Origin: Candidatus Segetimicrobium genomatis
GTDB lineage: Bacteria > Sysuimicrobiota > Sysuimicrobiia > Sysuimicrobiales > Segetimicrobiaceae
DNA: 64,000 nucleotides
Assembly (NCBI GenBank): GCA_005882275.1
Contig: VBAK01000114.1
Location: 1 to 64,000 of the forward strand
Direction of reading: 5' to 3'
The first letter of the stretch is position 1. Each line of letters begins with the position of its first letter. This document shows, piece after piece, positions 26,580 to 35,752 of this stretch. Both the position numbers and the translations under genes were made by a program. Below the pieces are notes generated by a model. The model ran no database searches. It saw nothing but the letters and a program-made list of their open reading frames with translations, and was not told the DNA's origin.

Positions 26580-28085
26580 CTACTGCCCGAGCGACATGTT
26601 GGCGACGAAGAGTTGCTCGTCCACCGTCGGATGCCAGCGCAGGCGCCGATCCGCCCCGTACAGCGCGACGACCTCCCACAGCGGCACAGCGGGGACATCC
26701 CGCTGGAGAATGCTCAGCGCGGTCGTATACGCGGCCGTCCGCGCCGCCACATCGAGCGTCGAGCGGGCGTCATCGACCGCCTTGTCGAAGGCGGGATCGC
26801 CGTAGCTCGACCAGATGCTCCCGGTGTGAAACAGCGGATAGATGACGCCGTCGGCGTCCAGGCACGCACACGACCACTGCCCGTAGCGCAGATCCCCCCA
26901 GTCGTGTTGGGGGGACTGGATCTTCTGCAGGTATGTCCCGAAATCATACGACTGGATCCTCACGGTCACGCCCGCCTGCTCGAGTTGTCCCTGGATCGCC
27001 TGGATGATGCGCTGGTCGTAGGTCGGCGAGGTCGTAAACACGAGCGTCAGGCCGCCGGCATGAGCGCTCTCGGCAAGCAGCTGGGTCGCCTTCGCGAGAT
27101 CGTGAGGGTAGCCCGGGATCTTCGGGTCGTAGCCAACGTGGCGGGACGTCAGGAGCTCGGTGACCGGCCGGGCATAGCCCGCGAGCAGGATCCGGATCAG
27201 CGATGGGGCGTCCACCGCGTGGGCGATGGCCGCCCGCGCGCGCGCGTCCCGCAGCGGACCCGGCCCGAGCGCGTTGAACGCCAGATAGGCGACGCGTTCG
27301 GTCGCGCCGCCGAGGAGTTGGAGCTTGGGGTCGCGTTTGATCGTCTTGACGTCATCGGAGGTGAGGCCGAGCGCGAGTTGGGCCCGCCCGGACTGCAGGT
27401 CGGCGACGCGCGTCGCCGTTTCAGGCACCGTCCGAAACGTGACCTCGTCGATCTGCGGCCGGCCTCTCCAGGAGGCCGGGACCGCCCGCAGCGTCACGTG
27501 GTCGCCGCGGAGCCAGGCGGCGAAGCGGTAGGGACCGCTCCCCATGGGATGCGCGTTGACGTACGGTTGATCATGGGCCTGCACGTACGCTTTGGAGACG
27601 ATGCTGAGGTTGACGAGCTGGGCGAGCAGCGCAGGGTACGGTCGCGACGTGATAATGGTGAGCGTGTCCGGTCCCGTCGCTTTGGCGCTGGCGATCGCGC
27701 TGAAGTTGGCGTACTGAGGACTGTTGAACCGCCGGTCGAGAATGCGCGCGAGGCTCGCCTCCACGTCGGCGGCCGCCAGTGGCGTGCCGTCATGAAACCT
27801 GACGTCGTTGCGGATGGTGAAGTGCCATTCGGTCGGGGTGACGGCCTTCCACGCCGTGGCGACAGAGGCCTCGATGGCGCTCGTTTGGGGGTTGCGGTGA
27901 AGAACGTTGTCGTAGATATTGCGGTAGACGTCATAACTGTTGGTATCGTACTGACGCCCGGGGTCGAGCGTCGCCGGATCCCCCTGCAGATCGACCGTCA
28001 ACGCGGTCGCCCCGGTGGTCACGGTTGGTCCGGCGGCGCCCACCGTAAGCGCGAGCGCCAGCGCCGGCAGGATCCGCATTGACAT
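26580..28085 (-). CDS. Family 5 extracellular solute-binding protein
   Basis: A 501-residue secreted binding protein with a signal peptide (MSMRILPALALALTVGAAGP). Mature sequence shows the SBP_bac_5 pattern: GDPATLDPGRQYDTNSYDVYRNIYDN, VRFHDGTPLAAADVEASLARI, MGSGPYRFAAW. There is no lipobox Cys, so membrane anchoring is not obvious. It probably feeds the two downstream permeases with a peptide, sugar or metal chelate; the ligand cannot be predicted. Confidence 0.88.
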   Translation of the reverse strand: MSMRILPALALALTVGAAGPTVTTGATALTVDLQGDPATLDPGRQYDTNSYDVYRNIYDNVLHRNPQTSAIEASVATAWKAVTPTEWHFTIRNDVRFHDGTPLAAADVEASLARILDRRFNSPQYANFSAIASAKATGPDTLTIITSRPYPALLAQLVNLSIVSKAYVQAHDQPYVNAHPMGSGPYRFAAWLRGDHVTLRAVPASWRGRPQIDEVTFRTVPETATRVADLQSGRAQLALGLTSDDVKTIKRDPKLQLLGGATERVAYLAFNALGPGPLRDARARAAIAHAVDAPSLIRILLAGYARPVTELLTSRHVGYDPKIPGYPHDLAKATQLLAESAHAGGLTLVFTTSPTYDQRIIQAIQGQLEQAGVTVRIQSYDFGTYLQKIQSPQHDWGDLRYGQWSCACLDADGVIYPLFHTGSIWSSYGDPAFDKAVDDARSTLDVAARTAAYTTALSILQRDVPAVPLWEVVALYGADRRLRWHPTVDEQLFVANMSLGQ

Positions 28086-28351
28086 AGAAACCAGCCCCCT
28101 GTCGAACAGAGTCGCGCTGCCAGGACGTTTCGTGAAGGCGCCCGCGACCCCTCCCCCCCTCACATCGGGGCATCCAGTCATAGAGAGATATTTCCATATA
28201 TAGATATACACGAGAGCGGCCCGCCGACGGCCCCCAAGCGCTGCCTCGTGGCGTCGAGATTCCCTCAGGTTGGGGTTCGCTCGACACCCCCCCTCCCCGG
28301 GGGGTTTGCCAGAGGGTGCATGGAGGATTTCAAAGTCGGAGGAGAGAACTG
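28086..28351. other. Divergent intergenic region between binding protein and parA
   Basis: No gene is seen. A sharply A+T-rich island at 28178-28212 (with TATATA and GATATA) probably carries divergent promoters, though no clear -35/-10 pair stands out. A C-run/G-run hairpin followed by TTT at about 28287-28306 could act as an attenuator or terminator ahead of parA. Confidence 0.45.
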
Positions 28352-29284
28352 GTGCTCGATTGCGACCGACCGGCCCCTCCATCGTCGCAGCCGCAGAAGC
28401 CTTATACAGAAATGGGGTCGCAGCCGACGGGGAACACGTTCGCGATCGTCAACCAGAAGGGCGGAGTGGGGAAGACCACCACTGCCGTCAACCTGTCCGC
28501 CGCACTTGCCTCCCTCGGGCGCGTCATCCTGCTTGTGGACCTCGACCCTCAGGGCAACTCGACGAGCGGGGTCGGCATCTCCAAGGCCGGCCTGCGCATG
28601 TCGGTCTATGACGTGCTGATCGGCGGGGATCCCCTCGACCACGTGATCCAGCGGACGGCGACGGCCGGCCTGGACCTCGTTCCATCGGACGTGCGATTGG
28701 CGGGAGCCGAAGTGGAGCTCACGGCCACGATCGCCCGGGAGACCCGCTTGAAGAACGCTCTGAGGACCGCCAGGAACCACTACGACGTCGTGATCATCGA
28801 CTGCCCGCCTTCCCTCGGCCTGCTGACGATCAACGCGCTCACGGCCGCGGACGCGTGCCTCATCCCGCTGCAGTGCGAATACTACGCGCTCGAGGGGCTG
28901 TCGTCGCTCGTGACGACGATCGACCTCGTCAAGCGCCACCTGAATGCCGGCCTCGACGTTTCGGGAGTCCTCCTGACGATGGCGGATCCCCGGACGAAGC
29001 TTTCCGACCAGGTGGCGGCCGAGGTCAGGAACCACTTTGGGAGCAAGGTCTTCGAGACGGTTGTCCCAAGGAGCATCCGGCTGGCCGAGGCCCCGAGTTA
29101 CGGCCAGCCGATCATCGCGTACGCGCCCGGATCGCGGGGCGCGGCAGCGTACCTCACCCTGGCAGGCGAGTTCGCCGACCGCATCGGCCTCCCCCATGTC
29201 TCCAGTCGGGGAGGCGCCGTGCAGGTGCCGGCGGCCGTCGCCGGGATCGACCCCAGAGTGGGTGGAGGCGATCGATATGACTAA
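28352..29284 (+). CDS. parA: Chromosome partitioning ATPase ParA/Soj
   Basis: A 310-residue deviant-Walker ATPase that segregates origins with ParB and, in Bacillus, regulates DnaA. The fold begins FAIVNQKGGVGKTTTAVNLS (deviant Walker A with its signature Lys), followed by VDLDPQGNSTSG and IIDCPPSLGLLTINAL. The GTG at 28352 is chosen because GGAGGAGA lies just upstream; this adds about 20 residues before MGSQPTGN. An ATG at 28412 lacks a binding site. It overlaps parB by 8 bases. Confidence 0.94.
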   Translation: MLDCDRPAPPSSQPQKPYTEMGSQPTGNTFAIVNQKGGVGKTTTAVNLSAALASLGRVILLVDLDPQGNSTSGVGISKAGLRMSVYDVLIGGDPLDHVIQRTATAGLDLVPSDVRLAGAEVELTATIARETRLKNALRTARNHYDVVIIDCPPSLGLLTINALTAADACLIPLQCEYYALEGLSSLVTTIDLVKRHLNAGLDVSGVLLTMADPRTKLSDQVAAEVRNHFGSKVFETVVPRSIRLAEAPSYGQPIIAYAPGSRGAAAYLTLAGEFADRIGLPHVSSRGGAVQVPAAVAGIDPRVGGGDRYD

Positions 29285-30146
29285 GCGAGGGCTCGGCCGC
29301 GGTCTCGGAGCCCTGATTCCAGGGGCAGAGGCGGTGGAGGGGGCGGGTCAGGAGCAGGGAGCGGGTCCGGTGCATGATCTCGAGATTGCATCGCTTTCAG
29401 CGAGCCCATTCCAGCCGAGGCACGAGATCGCGGGACCGGCTTTTGACGAATTGGTGGCCTCGGTCAGACGATACGGCGTTTTGCAGCCCATCGTCGCCCG
29501 CCGGGCCAACGGGGGATACCAGGTGGTCGCCGGTGAACGCCGCTTGAGGGCGGCGCAGGCGGCGGGCCTGACGACTATCCCCGCCGTGGTCAAGGACGTC
29601 TCCGACCGGGAGGCCCTCGAAGTCGCTCTTATCGAGAACCTCCGGCGTGAGGATCTGAATCCCGTCGAGCGCGCTCGAGCCTACCGGCGGCTGGTGAACG
29701 ATTTCGGAATGACCCAGGACCAGGTCGCGGATGCCACGGGGGGAAGCAGGTCGTCCGTCGCCAACACCATGCGGCTCCTCGAACTCCCTCAGGACGTACA
29801 GGACGCCGTCGAAAAGGGGCGGTTGAGCGAGGGACACGGCCGCGCGCTTCTCAGCGTTCCGGACCACGGCCGCCTGGTGCAGATCTGGCAGCACGTTGAG
29901 AAGCGGGGCCTCTCGGTCAGGGAAACTGAGGCGCTGATCAAGGCCACGCTGCGAAATGTTTCACGTGAAACAATTTCTCGGCGCCGGCCCACGCGGGACC
30001 CCGTGCTGGCCGATCTCGCGGCCCAACTGCAGGAGCGGTTCGGCACCGGTGTAAGCATCCTCTCGAAGGGCAAGCGCGGGACGATCCAGATCCAGTACTA
30101 CTCGACAGAGGAACTGGAGCGGCTGGTCGACATCATGCTCCGGTAG
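29277..30146 (+). CDS. parB: Chromosome partitioning protein ParB
   Basis: A 289-residue CTPase clamp that loads at parS and spreads. It starts MTKRGLGRGLGALIPG, with the CTP-binding motifs SPFQPRHE and VAGERRLRAAQAAGL, the ENLRREDLNPVERARAY block, the helix-turn-helix MTQDQVADATGGSRSSVANTMRLLELP and a C-terminal dimerisation domain. The sequence NVSRET is encoded by an embedded parS site. It shares an operon with parA. Confidence 0.96.
   Translation: MTKRGLGRGLGALIPGAEAVEGAGQEQGAGPVHDLEIASLSASPFQPRHEIAGPAFDELVASVRRYGVLQPIVARRANGGYQVVAGERRLRAAQAAGLTTIPAVVKDVSDREALEVALIENLRREDLNPVERARAYRRLVNDFGMTQDQVADATGGSRSSVANTMRLLELPQDVQDAVEKGRLSEGHGRALLSVPDHGRLVQIWQHVEKRGLSVRETEALIKATLRNVSRETISRRRPTRDPVLADLAAQLQERFGTGVSILSKGKRGTIQIQYYSTEELERLVDIMLR
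29957..29972. promoter_or_regulatory. parS centromere site inside parB
   Basis: TGTTTCACGTGAAACA is a perfect 16-base match to the bacterial parS palindrome, bound by ParB, about 8.6 kb from the putative origin. It lies inside parB, as in several Gram-positive species. No second copy was found in the window by eye. Confidence 0.95.
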
Positions 30147-30188
30147 AGACCCGGCACGCCGATACCTGGCCGCCTGACACTTTTCCCC

Positions 30189-31727
30189 TCATACGGTCGT
30201 CACAAACTCCCCTTCCCGTTCCCCCCGGTCGCCCCTTGAGAGGAGCCTGGCAATCGCCCTGGCCAGCCTCCTCACCCCTTCGGCCGCGACATCCTCTGGA
30301 TTGTCGGCGAACGAGATCCGCAACCCTGCGGGCGGAGGCTCGTGGGGCAGGAAGAGGTCGCCCAAAGCGCAGGCCACCCCCTCTTTGAGGCCTTCCTCGA
30401 AAGCCTCGGCGGCCCGGATGCCGTCGGGCAGGTGAATCCACAGATTGAATCCCGCCGCCGGGTGAGTCCACTTCACGCCGGACGGCATGACCTCTTTCAG
30501 CGTCCGGAGAAGCGCGTCCCGCCTGCGCCGGTAGGTCTCCCGCGCCGCCACGAGATCCCTCGTGTACTGGGGCGCCGACAGGTACCGCCAGAGAGTTCGC
30601 TGGATCAGCGGCGACGTGAATCGATCCCCGAGCGACTTGGACTCGGCGAGCCGGGCCATCAGCGGCCCGTGAGCGATCACGCACCCGACCCGCAGTCCCG
30701 GGATGACCGTCTTCGAGAAGCTCACCACGAGCGCCACATGACCGCCCTGATCGAAGGCTTTGATGGCCGGCGGCGCATCGGCATCGTAGGCGAACTCGCT
30801 GCAGCTGTCGTCCTCCAGGATGAGCAGGTTGTGCCGGCGCGCCAGCGAGGCCAGGTGGCGGCGCCGCTCCTCGGCCATGGTGATGCCGGTGGGATTGTGG
30901 CCGGTCGGGATCGTGTACATGAGCCGCGGCCGGTACCGTTCGATCAGTGAGGCGATCTGGTCAACCCGAGGCCCCTCCGCCTCCAGGGGAACGCTGAGCA
31001 GCTTTGCGCCGCGGCCCTCGAGGATGTCCAGGGCTGTGATGAAGGTCGGGCTCTCGACCAGGACGTAATCCCCCGGCCCCACGAACGTGCGGGCGATGAG
31101 ATCGATGGCCTGCTGCGAGCCTGACGTCACGAGGACGTCTTCCGGGCGGGCGGTGATCCCCATCGACGCGCTGCGTTCCGCGATCCACGACCGCAGGTGG
31201 AAATCCCCCTGCGGCGTTCCGTATTGGAGAAACCTCGGATCTTCAAGCGCCATCACGCGGCTCCAGAGGCGGCCAAGTGCGCGGAGCGGGAAGAGACCGG
31301 GATCCGGTGTGCCTCCGGCCAGCGAGATCGTGCCGGGCCGCCGCCCCGGCCGAAGGAGGGATTGCATCGCGCCGATCCTGGGCGCCCGCAGGTAGACGGG
31401 CATCGACGACTGCCAATCGTCGCGGCTTTCTGATCCGCCGGGAGAATCATTGGTCCGGCGCAACGCAGGGTCCGGCCCGCCTTCGTCAGCGATGGCTCTG
31501 ACGAACGTCCCGCGCCCGGCAGAAGCCCCAATGAGCCCTTCGGCGGCCAGGGCGTTATACGCTTGAACGACAGTGATCTGGCTGACCCGGAGAGTTTTCG
31601 CCAGGTTCCTTACAGACGGAAGCTGCGCTCCCGGCGTCAAATCGCCGGCCCGGATGCGTCCGGCGATTCCCGCGTGGAGCTGTCTATAGAGAGGGATCTC
31701 TGACGAGCGATCCAGGGCAATTTGCAT
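30189..31727 (-). CDS. MocR-family (GntR-aminotransferase) regulator, probably PdxR
   Basis: A 512-residue protein. Residues about 1-75 are a GntR winged helix (IPLYRQLHAGIAGRIRAGDL, PSVRNLAKTLRVSQITVVQAY); a linker of about 60 residues leads to a class I aminotransferase domain with the PLP Lys in VVSFSKTVIPGLRVGCV. MocR proteins divergent from pdxS/pdxT are usually PdxR, which sense PLP and activate PLP synthesis. Its operator lies just upstream of its own start, so it is probably self-regulated. The ATG at 31727 has no ribosome-binding site; a near-leaderless mRNA is likely. Confidence 0.88.
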   Translation of the reverse strand: MQIALDRSSEIPLYRQLHAGIAGRIRAGDLTPGAQLPSVRNLAKTLRVSQITVVQAYNALAAEGLIGASAGRGTFVRAIADEGGPDPALRRTNDSPGGSESRDDWQSSMPVYLRAPRIGAMQSLLRPGRRPGTISLAGGTPDPGLFPLRALGRLWSRVMALEDPRFLQYGTPQGDFHLRSWIAERSASMGITARPEDVLVTSGSQQAIDLIARTFVGPGDYVLVESPTFITALDILEGRGAKLLSVPLEAEGPRVDQIASLIERYRPRLMYTIPTGHNPTGITMAEERRRHLASLARRHNLLILEDDSCSEFAYDADAPPAIKAFDQGGHVALVVSFSKTVIPGLRVGCVIAHGPLMARLAESKSLGDRFTSPLIQRTLWRYLSAPQYTRDLVAARETYRRRRDALLRTLKEVMPSGVKWTHPAAGFNLWIHLPDGIRAAEAFEEGLKEGVACALGDLFLPHEPPPAGLRISFADNPEDVAAEGVRRLARAIARLLSRGDRGEREGEFVTTV

Positions 31728-31730
31728 GAT

Positions 31731-31842
31731 GTGTATCTATGTGTACCTATTAATTTTGGCGTTTATTGACAACGATATATGGCATCGTATAATCACTGTA
31801 GCGTTTTCTGCCAAGATCGTCAACGAGTGTTATTAGGTACAC
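31731..31842. promoter_or_regulatory. Divergent mocR/pdx promoter with repeat operator
   Basis: The pdx-side promoter is near-consensus: TTGACA (31766-31771), 16 bases, TATAAT (31788-31793). On the minus strand the same bases give TTGTCA, 17 bases from TAGGTA, so the two -35 elements overlap. Two direct repeats GTGTATCTAT and GTGTACCTAT (31731-31750) and an inverted copy ATTAGGTACAC (31832-31842) flank the promoters. Paired direct plus inverted repeats are the arrangement described for PdxR operators. Confidence 0.75.
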
Positions 31843-31880
31843 TGGAAACGGTGCCCTGGAAGCGGTGATTGGTGTCCGGA

Positions 31881-32450
31881 ATGACCAGAGATGAGGCCTG
31901 GGTGATCCTGAGCGAGCACACGAAAAACCCGAACCTCCTCAAGCACATGGTGGCGGTGGAGGCGGTGATGCGGGCGTATGCCCGGCGGTTCGGTGAGGAT
32001 GAAGCCGCCTGGGGCCTCGCCGGTCTGCTCCACGACCTGGACTACGAGAAGCATCCCTCGCAGGAGGCAGGGCATCCCTTCGTGGGGGTCGAGTTGCTGC
32101 GGAAGCGCGGTCTCGACGAGAGCCTCTGCCGGGCGATTCTGTCGCACGCGGACTACAGCGGTGTACCCAGGGCCACCCGGATGGAGAAGGCCCTGTTCGC
32201 CGCCGACGAGCTCAGCGGGTTCGTGATCGCCGTGGCGCTGGTCAGGCCGACGAAGCGGCTGGCGGACGTCGACGTGGCGTCCGTCAAGAAGAAGATGAAG
32301 GACAAGGCATTCGCGAAGGGCGTCCGCCGCGAGGATATCGTCAAAGGCGCGGAGGAGATGGGCATGCCGCTCGAGGAGCACATCGCCGCCGTCATCGCGG
32401 CCCTTCAGGGGATCGCCCCGGAGCTGGGTCTGGACGGGGTTGGGTGTTGA
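31881..32450 (+). CDS. HD-domain hydrolase, first gene of the pdx operon
   Basis: A 189-residue HDIG-type phosphohydrolase with metal ligands in [12 protein letters not shown] (His), [13 protein letters not shown] (His-Asp) and AILSHADYS (His). Such proteins hydrolyse nucleotides or other phosphates; the substrate here is unknown. The ATG at 31881 is preferred; a GTG at 31872 is possible. It is read from the pdx promoter and ends 28 bases before pdxS, so it is probably controlled by the MocR regulator too. Confidence 0.85.
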   Translation: MTRDEAWVILSEHTKNPNLLKHMVAVEAVMRAYARRFGEDEAAWGLAGLLHDLDYEKHPSQEAGHPFVGVELLRKRGLDESLCRAILSHADYSGVPRATRMEKALFAADELSGFVIAVALVRPTKRLADVDVASVKKKMKDKAFAKGVRREDIVKGAEEMGMPLEEHIAAVIAALQGIAPELGLDGVGC

Positions 32451-32478
32451 GAAAATTCGAACCACGGGAGGCGTACAC

Positions 32479-33363
32479 ATGGCGGACGTCGGAACGGTAA
32501 AGCTCAAGCGAGGTCTGGCACAGATGCTGAAGGGCGGCGTCATCATGGACGTGACGACCGCCGAGCAGGCGAAGATCGCCGAAGATGCCGGCGCCTGCGC
32601 GGTGATGGCGCTGGAGCGCGTGCCCGCCGATATCCGGGCGGAGGGCGGCGTGGCCCGGATGGCCGATCCCCTCAAGGTCAAGGAGATCATGGAGGTCGTC
32701 ACGATCCCCGTGATGGCCAAGGCGCGGATCGGCCACTTCGTCGAGGCGCGGGTGCTCGAGGCGCTGGGCGTCGACTTCATCGACGAGAGCGAAGTCCTCA
32801 CCCCCGCGGACGAGCGGTACCACATCAACAAGCACGTGTTCAAGATCCCGTTCGTGTGCGGCTGCCGCGATCTCGGCGAGGCGCTCCGCCGGATCGGCGA
32901 GGGCGCGGCGATGATCCGCACGAAGGGGGAGGCGGGCACCGGGAACGTCGTCGAAGCGGTCCGCCACATGCGCGCGGTGATGGACGGCATCCGCGCGCTC
33001 CAGGCGGCTCCGGAAGAGGAGCTGATGACGATCGCCAAAGAGCTCGGCGCTCCGTATGAGCTCGTGCTCGAGACCCGGTCCCTCGGGCGGCTGCCCGTGG
33101 TGAATTTCTCGGCGGGAGGGCTCGCCACACCGGCGGATGCGGCGCTGATGATGCAGCTCGGGTGCGATGGGAACTTCGTCGGCTCGGGCATCTTCAAGTC
33201 CAAGGATCCGGCCAGGCGGGCCAAGGCGATCGTGGAGGCGACCACGCATTTCAACGATCCGGACGTGATCGCGCGCGTCTCCGAAGGGATCGGCGAGCCG
33301 ATGCGCGGGCTCGACATCCGCAAGCTCCCCGAGGGCGAGCTGCTCCAGGTGCGCGGCGTGTAG
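32479..33363 (+). CDS. pdxS: Pyridoxal 5'-phosphate synthase subunit PdxS
   Basis: A 294-residue barrel enzyme that makes PLP from ribose 5-phosphate, glyceraldehyde 3-phosphate and ammonia. It starts [21 protein letters not shown], with the imine-forming lysines in [11 protein letters not shown] and [20 protein letters not shown]. It forms a dodecamer with PdxT. The ATG at 32479 follows CGGGAGG. It belongs to the HD-pdxS-pdxT operon and shows a normal length. Confidence 0.97.
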   Translation: MADVGTVKLKRGLAQMLKGGVIMDVTTAEQAKIAEDAGACAVMALERVPADIRAEGGVARMADPLKVKEIMEVVTIPVMAKARIGHFVEARVLEALGVDFIDESEVLTPADERYHINKHVFKIPFVCGCRDLGEALRRIGEGAAMIRTKGEAGTGNVVEAVRHMRAVMDGIRALQAAPEEELMTIAKELGAPYELVLETRSLGRLPVVNFSAGGLATPADAALMMQLGCDGNFVGSGIFKSKDPARRAKAIVEATTHFNDPDVIARVSEGIGEPMRGLDIRKLPEGELLQVRGV

Positions 33364-33431
33364 GGAGCCGCGAGGAAGGCTGTCGGCGGCGGAGCGCTCG
33401 GGGGGCGGCCCGAGAGCGGGAGATCGAAGCG

Positions 33432-34007
33432 ATGAAAATCGGCGTGCTGGCGATCCAGGGGGACGTGATCGAGCACCGGGTCACCCTCCGGCGGATCGGG
33501 GTGGATGCGGTGGAGGTCCGTCTCCCCAAGGACCTCGACGGCGTGGACGGGTTGATCCTGCCGGGCGGGGAATCCACCACCATCGGCAAGCTGATGGTCC
33601 GCTCCGGCCTCGACCGGGCGATTCCGGAGCGGGTCGGGCTCGGCATGGGCCTCTACGGGACCTGCGCCGGGATGATCCTGATGGCCCGCCGGGCCGCGGG
33701 CGGCGAGCCGCCGCTGCTGCGCCTGATGGATATCGCGGTGACCCGGAACGCCTATGGCCGGCAGGTCGACTCGTTCGAGGCCGACCTGGAGATCCCCGTG
33801 CTCGGACCGGCGCCGCTGCACGGCGTCTTCATCCGGGCGCCGATCATCGATGAGGTGGGGCGGGGCGTGCAGGTCCTGGCGTCCCATGAGGGACGTCCGG
33901 TGTTTGCGCGCGAGGGCCGTCTCCTCGTCTCGTCCTTTCACCCGGAGCTGACCCCGGACGATCGGGTGCACCGGTACTTCGTCGAGCTGATTCGCGCGGC
34001 CAAGTAG
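33432..34007 (+). CDS. pdxT: Pyridoxal 5'-phosphate synthase glutaminase subunit PdxT
   Basis: A 191-residue class I glutaminase supplying ammonia to PdxS. MKIGVLAIQGDVIEH opens the fold, the oxyanion region is LPGGESTTIGKLM, the nucleophilic Cys lies in GTCAGMILMA, and the His-Glu pair in SSFHPELT. It lies 68 bases after pdxS. Confidence 0.97.
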   Translation: MKIGVLAIQGDVIEHRVTLRRIGVDAVEVRLPKDLDGVDGLILPGGESTTIGKLMVRSGLDRAIPERVGLGMGLYGTCAGMILMARRAAGGEPPLLRLMDIAVTRNAYGRQVDSFEADLEIPVLGPAPLHGVFIRAPIIDEVGRGVQVLASHEGRPVFAREGRLLVSSFHPELTPDDRVHRYFVELIRAAK

Positions 34008-34041
34008 GCGTGTCCACGATCCTGTTCGGCGAGAGGCGGCC

Positions 34042-35133
34042 ATGACGGAAAAGCGCACGCGCCACCCGTACCACATGTACGACGCGGTCCAGGGGCAGCC
34101 CGATGCGTTTGTTCGGGTGGCCGGCCGGAACGACGCGGAGGCCGGCCGGTTCGCGGCGCGCGCCGCGTCCTGCGACCGGCTCTTCCTCGTCGGCACCGGG
34201 ACCTCGTCCCACGCCGCCCTGGTCGGCGAGCACATCCTGCGCGCGTACGGCGGGGATCTGCCGGTCCACGCGTACCAGGCGTTCGACTTTGCCCTCTACG
34301 GCCCGCGGCTCGGCGCGAAGGACTGCGTCATCGGGGTCAGCCACCGCGGCAACAAGGACTACACCGTCCGCTCCCTGGCCCGGGCGAAAGCAGCGGGATG
34401 CCTCACGGCGCTCGTGACCGGCGAGGGGAACGTCGCGACGAGGCCGGAGGCCGACGCCGTCTTCGTGACGGTCCCCCAGGAGATCTCGTCGGCCCACACG
34501 ATCAGCTACACGGCCGCGCTCGCGGTGCTCTCGACCCTGGCCGGGCACCTCGGCCGGCGCCGGACGGGCGCGCGGCTCCTCCCGGAGGCGGTGCTGTCCG
34601 ACCGCGTGCCCGCGGCCATCCGCACGGCGCTGGCGACGGAACGCGACATGGCCGGATGGGCCCGCGAGCACGTCGGGCGAAGGCGGATCTGGATCGTCGG
34701 CGGCGGGCCGAGCGCCGTGGTGGCGCACGAGGTCGCGCTGAAGATCAAGGAGGCCGCGTACTTGATGGCCGAGGGCCTCGCGGTCGAGACGATGCTGCAC
34801 GGCCCGTTCCAGTGCACGGATCCGAAGGACGTGTTCGTCCTGGTCGCGCCGGCGGGCGCGGCGCAGGCGCGCGTCACGGAGCTGGCCGGCATGATCACCA
34901 AGATCGGGGCGGCCTATCTCGTCGTGGGCGACGGCACGGGGGAATCCATGCGGCCGGGGGCCGCGGGGTGGTGTGTCGTGCCGGAGGTGCCGGAGCCGTT
35001 CACGGCGCTCGTCGGCCTTGTGCCGCTGCAGCTCTTTACCTATCACCTGGCGCTGGAATGCGGCACGAACCCGGACGTCTTTCGCCGCGACGACCCCCGG
35101 TTCGCCCACGCGCTCGAGCCCATCAAGCTCTAG
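34042..35133 (+). CDS. Double SIS-domain sugar isomerase-like protein
   Basis: A 363-residue protein with two SIS domains, the first with VGTGTSSHAALVGEHIL (about residues 49-65) and SHRGNKDYTV, the second with IVGGGPSAVVAHEVALKIKEAA. It resembles the isomerase half of GlmS and stand-alone deglycases or aminosugar isomerases (AgaS, FrlB), lacking any glutaminase domain. The ATG follows GAGAGG and it sits 34 bases after pdxT, so it may be co-transcribed. The substrate is unknown. Confidence 0.82.
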   Translation: MTEKRTRHPYHMYDAVQGQPDAFVRVAGRNDAEAGRFAARAASCDRLFLVGTGTSSHAALVGEHILRAYGGDLPVHAYQAFDFALYGPRLGAKDCVIGVSHRGNKDYTVRSLARAKAAGCLTALVTGEGNVATRPEADAVFVTVPQEISSAHTISYTAALAVLSTLAGHLGRRRTGARLLPEAVLSDRVPAAIRTALATERDMAGWAREHVGRRRIWIVGGGPSAVVAHEVALKIKEAAYLMAEGLAVETMLHGPFQCTDPKDVFVLVAPAGAAQARVTELAGMITKIGAAYLVVGDGTGESMRPGAAGWCVVPEVPEPFTALVGLVPLQLFTYHLALECGTNPDVFRRDDPRFAHALEPIKL

Positions 35134-35180
35134 GTGCAGGTGACGCGGCGACACCGCAGGAAAGCGCGAGAGTTCGTGAC

Positions 35181-35222
35181 GCGCCGAACGGCCGCGGCCG
35201 GCGTGATGCGGCCGTTCGGCGC
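35181..35222. repeat. Perfect 15-bp intergenic hairpin
   Basis: GCGCCGAACGGCCGC (35181-35195) is perfectly complementary to 35208-35222 around a 12-base loop, between the SIS gene and the flavin-oxidase-like gene. No T-run follows, so it is either a weak or Rho-assisted terminator, or an mRNA-stabilising structure close to the next gene's ribosome-binding site. Confidence 0.7.
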
Positions 35223-35241
35223 AGCGTGAGGAGGCCGGGCG

Positions 35242-35745
35242 ATGGGAGTCCTGACCGAGGACATGCAGCGCGTTGTCCGGGAGCAACGGCTCGGCTTCGT
35301 GGCCACCGTCTGCGCCGACGGCACGCCGAACCTGTCGCCGAAGGGCACCACCACCGTGTGGGACGACAACCATCTGATATTCGCCGATATCTGCTCGCCG
35401 GGGACGGTTGCCAACCTGACCCGCAACCCGGCGGTAGAAGTCAACGTCGTCGACCCGATCACCCGGCGGGGTTACCGCTTCAAGGGACACGCCACGATCG
35501 TCGACGGCGGCCCCCTCCTCGAGCGCGCCATGGCCTTCTACAGGAACACGTACGGCCTCAGCGACGCGCTGGCGCGGCGGGTCGAGCGAGTGGTCCTCAT
35601 CGACGTCCGGCAGGCGGCACCTCTCATCTCGCCCGTTTACGATACCGGCGCCAAAGAGGAGGACGTCGTACGCCGGTACGTCGAGTACTACGAAGGTATC
35701 CGCAGGCAGCGCGCCGAGACAACATCCAAGGCCGCAAGGCCGTAG
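35242..35745 (+). CDS. FMN-binding split-barrel (pyridoxamine oxidase-like) protein
   Basis: A 167-residue protein of the pyridoxamine 5'-phosphate oxidase-like family. The N-terminal RLGFVATVCADGTPNLSPKGT and FADICSPGTVANLTRNPAVEVNV match flavin-binding split barrels. Location near pdxST hints at vitamin B6 metabolism, but this short subfamily also includes F420- or FMN-dependent reductases, so the activity is unassigned. The ATG follows GAGG. It ends 7 bases before the LysE remnant. Confidence 0.8.
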   Translation: MGVLTEDMQRVVREQRLGFVATVCADGTPNLSPKGTTTVWDDNHLIFADICSPGTVANLTRNPAVEVNVVDPITRRGYRFKGHATIVDGGPLLERAMAFYRNTYGLSDALARRVERVVLIDVRQAAPLISPVYDTGAKEEDVVRRYVEYYEGIRRQRAETTSKAARP

Positions 35746-35752
35746 CCGCATC

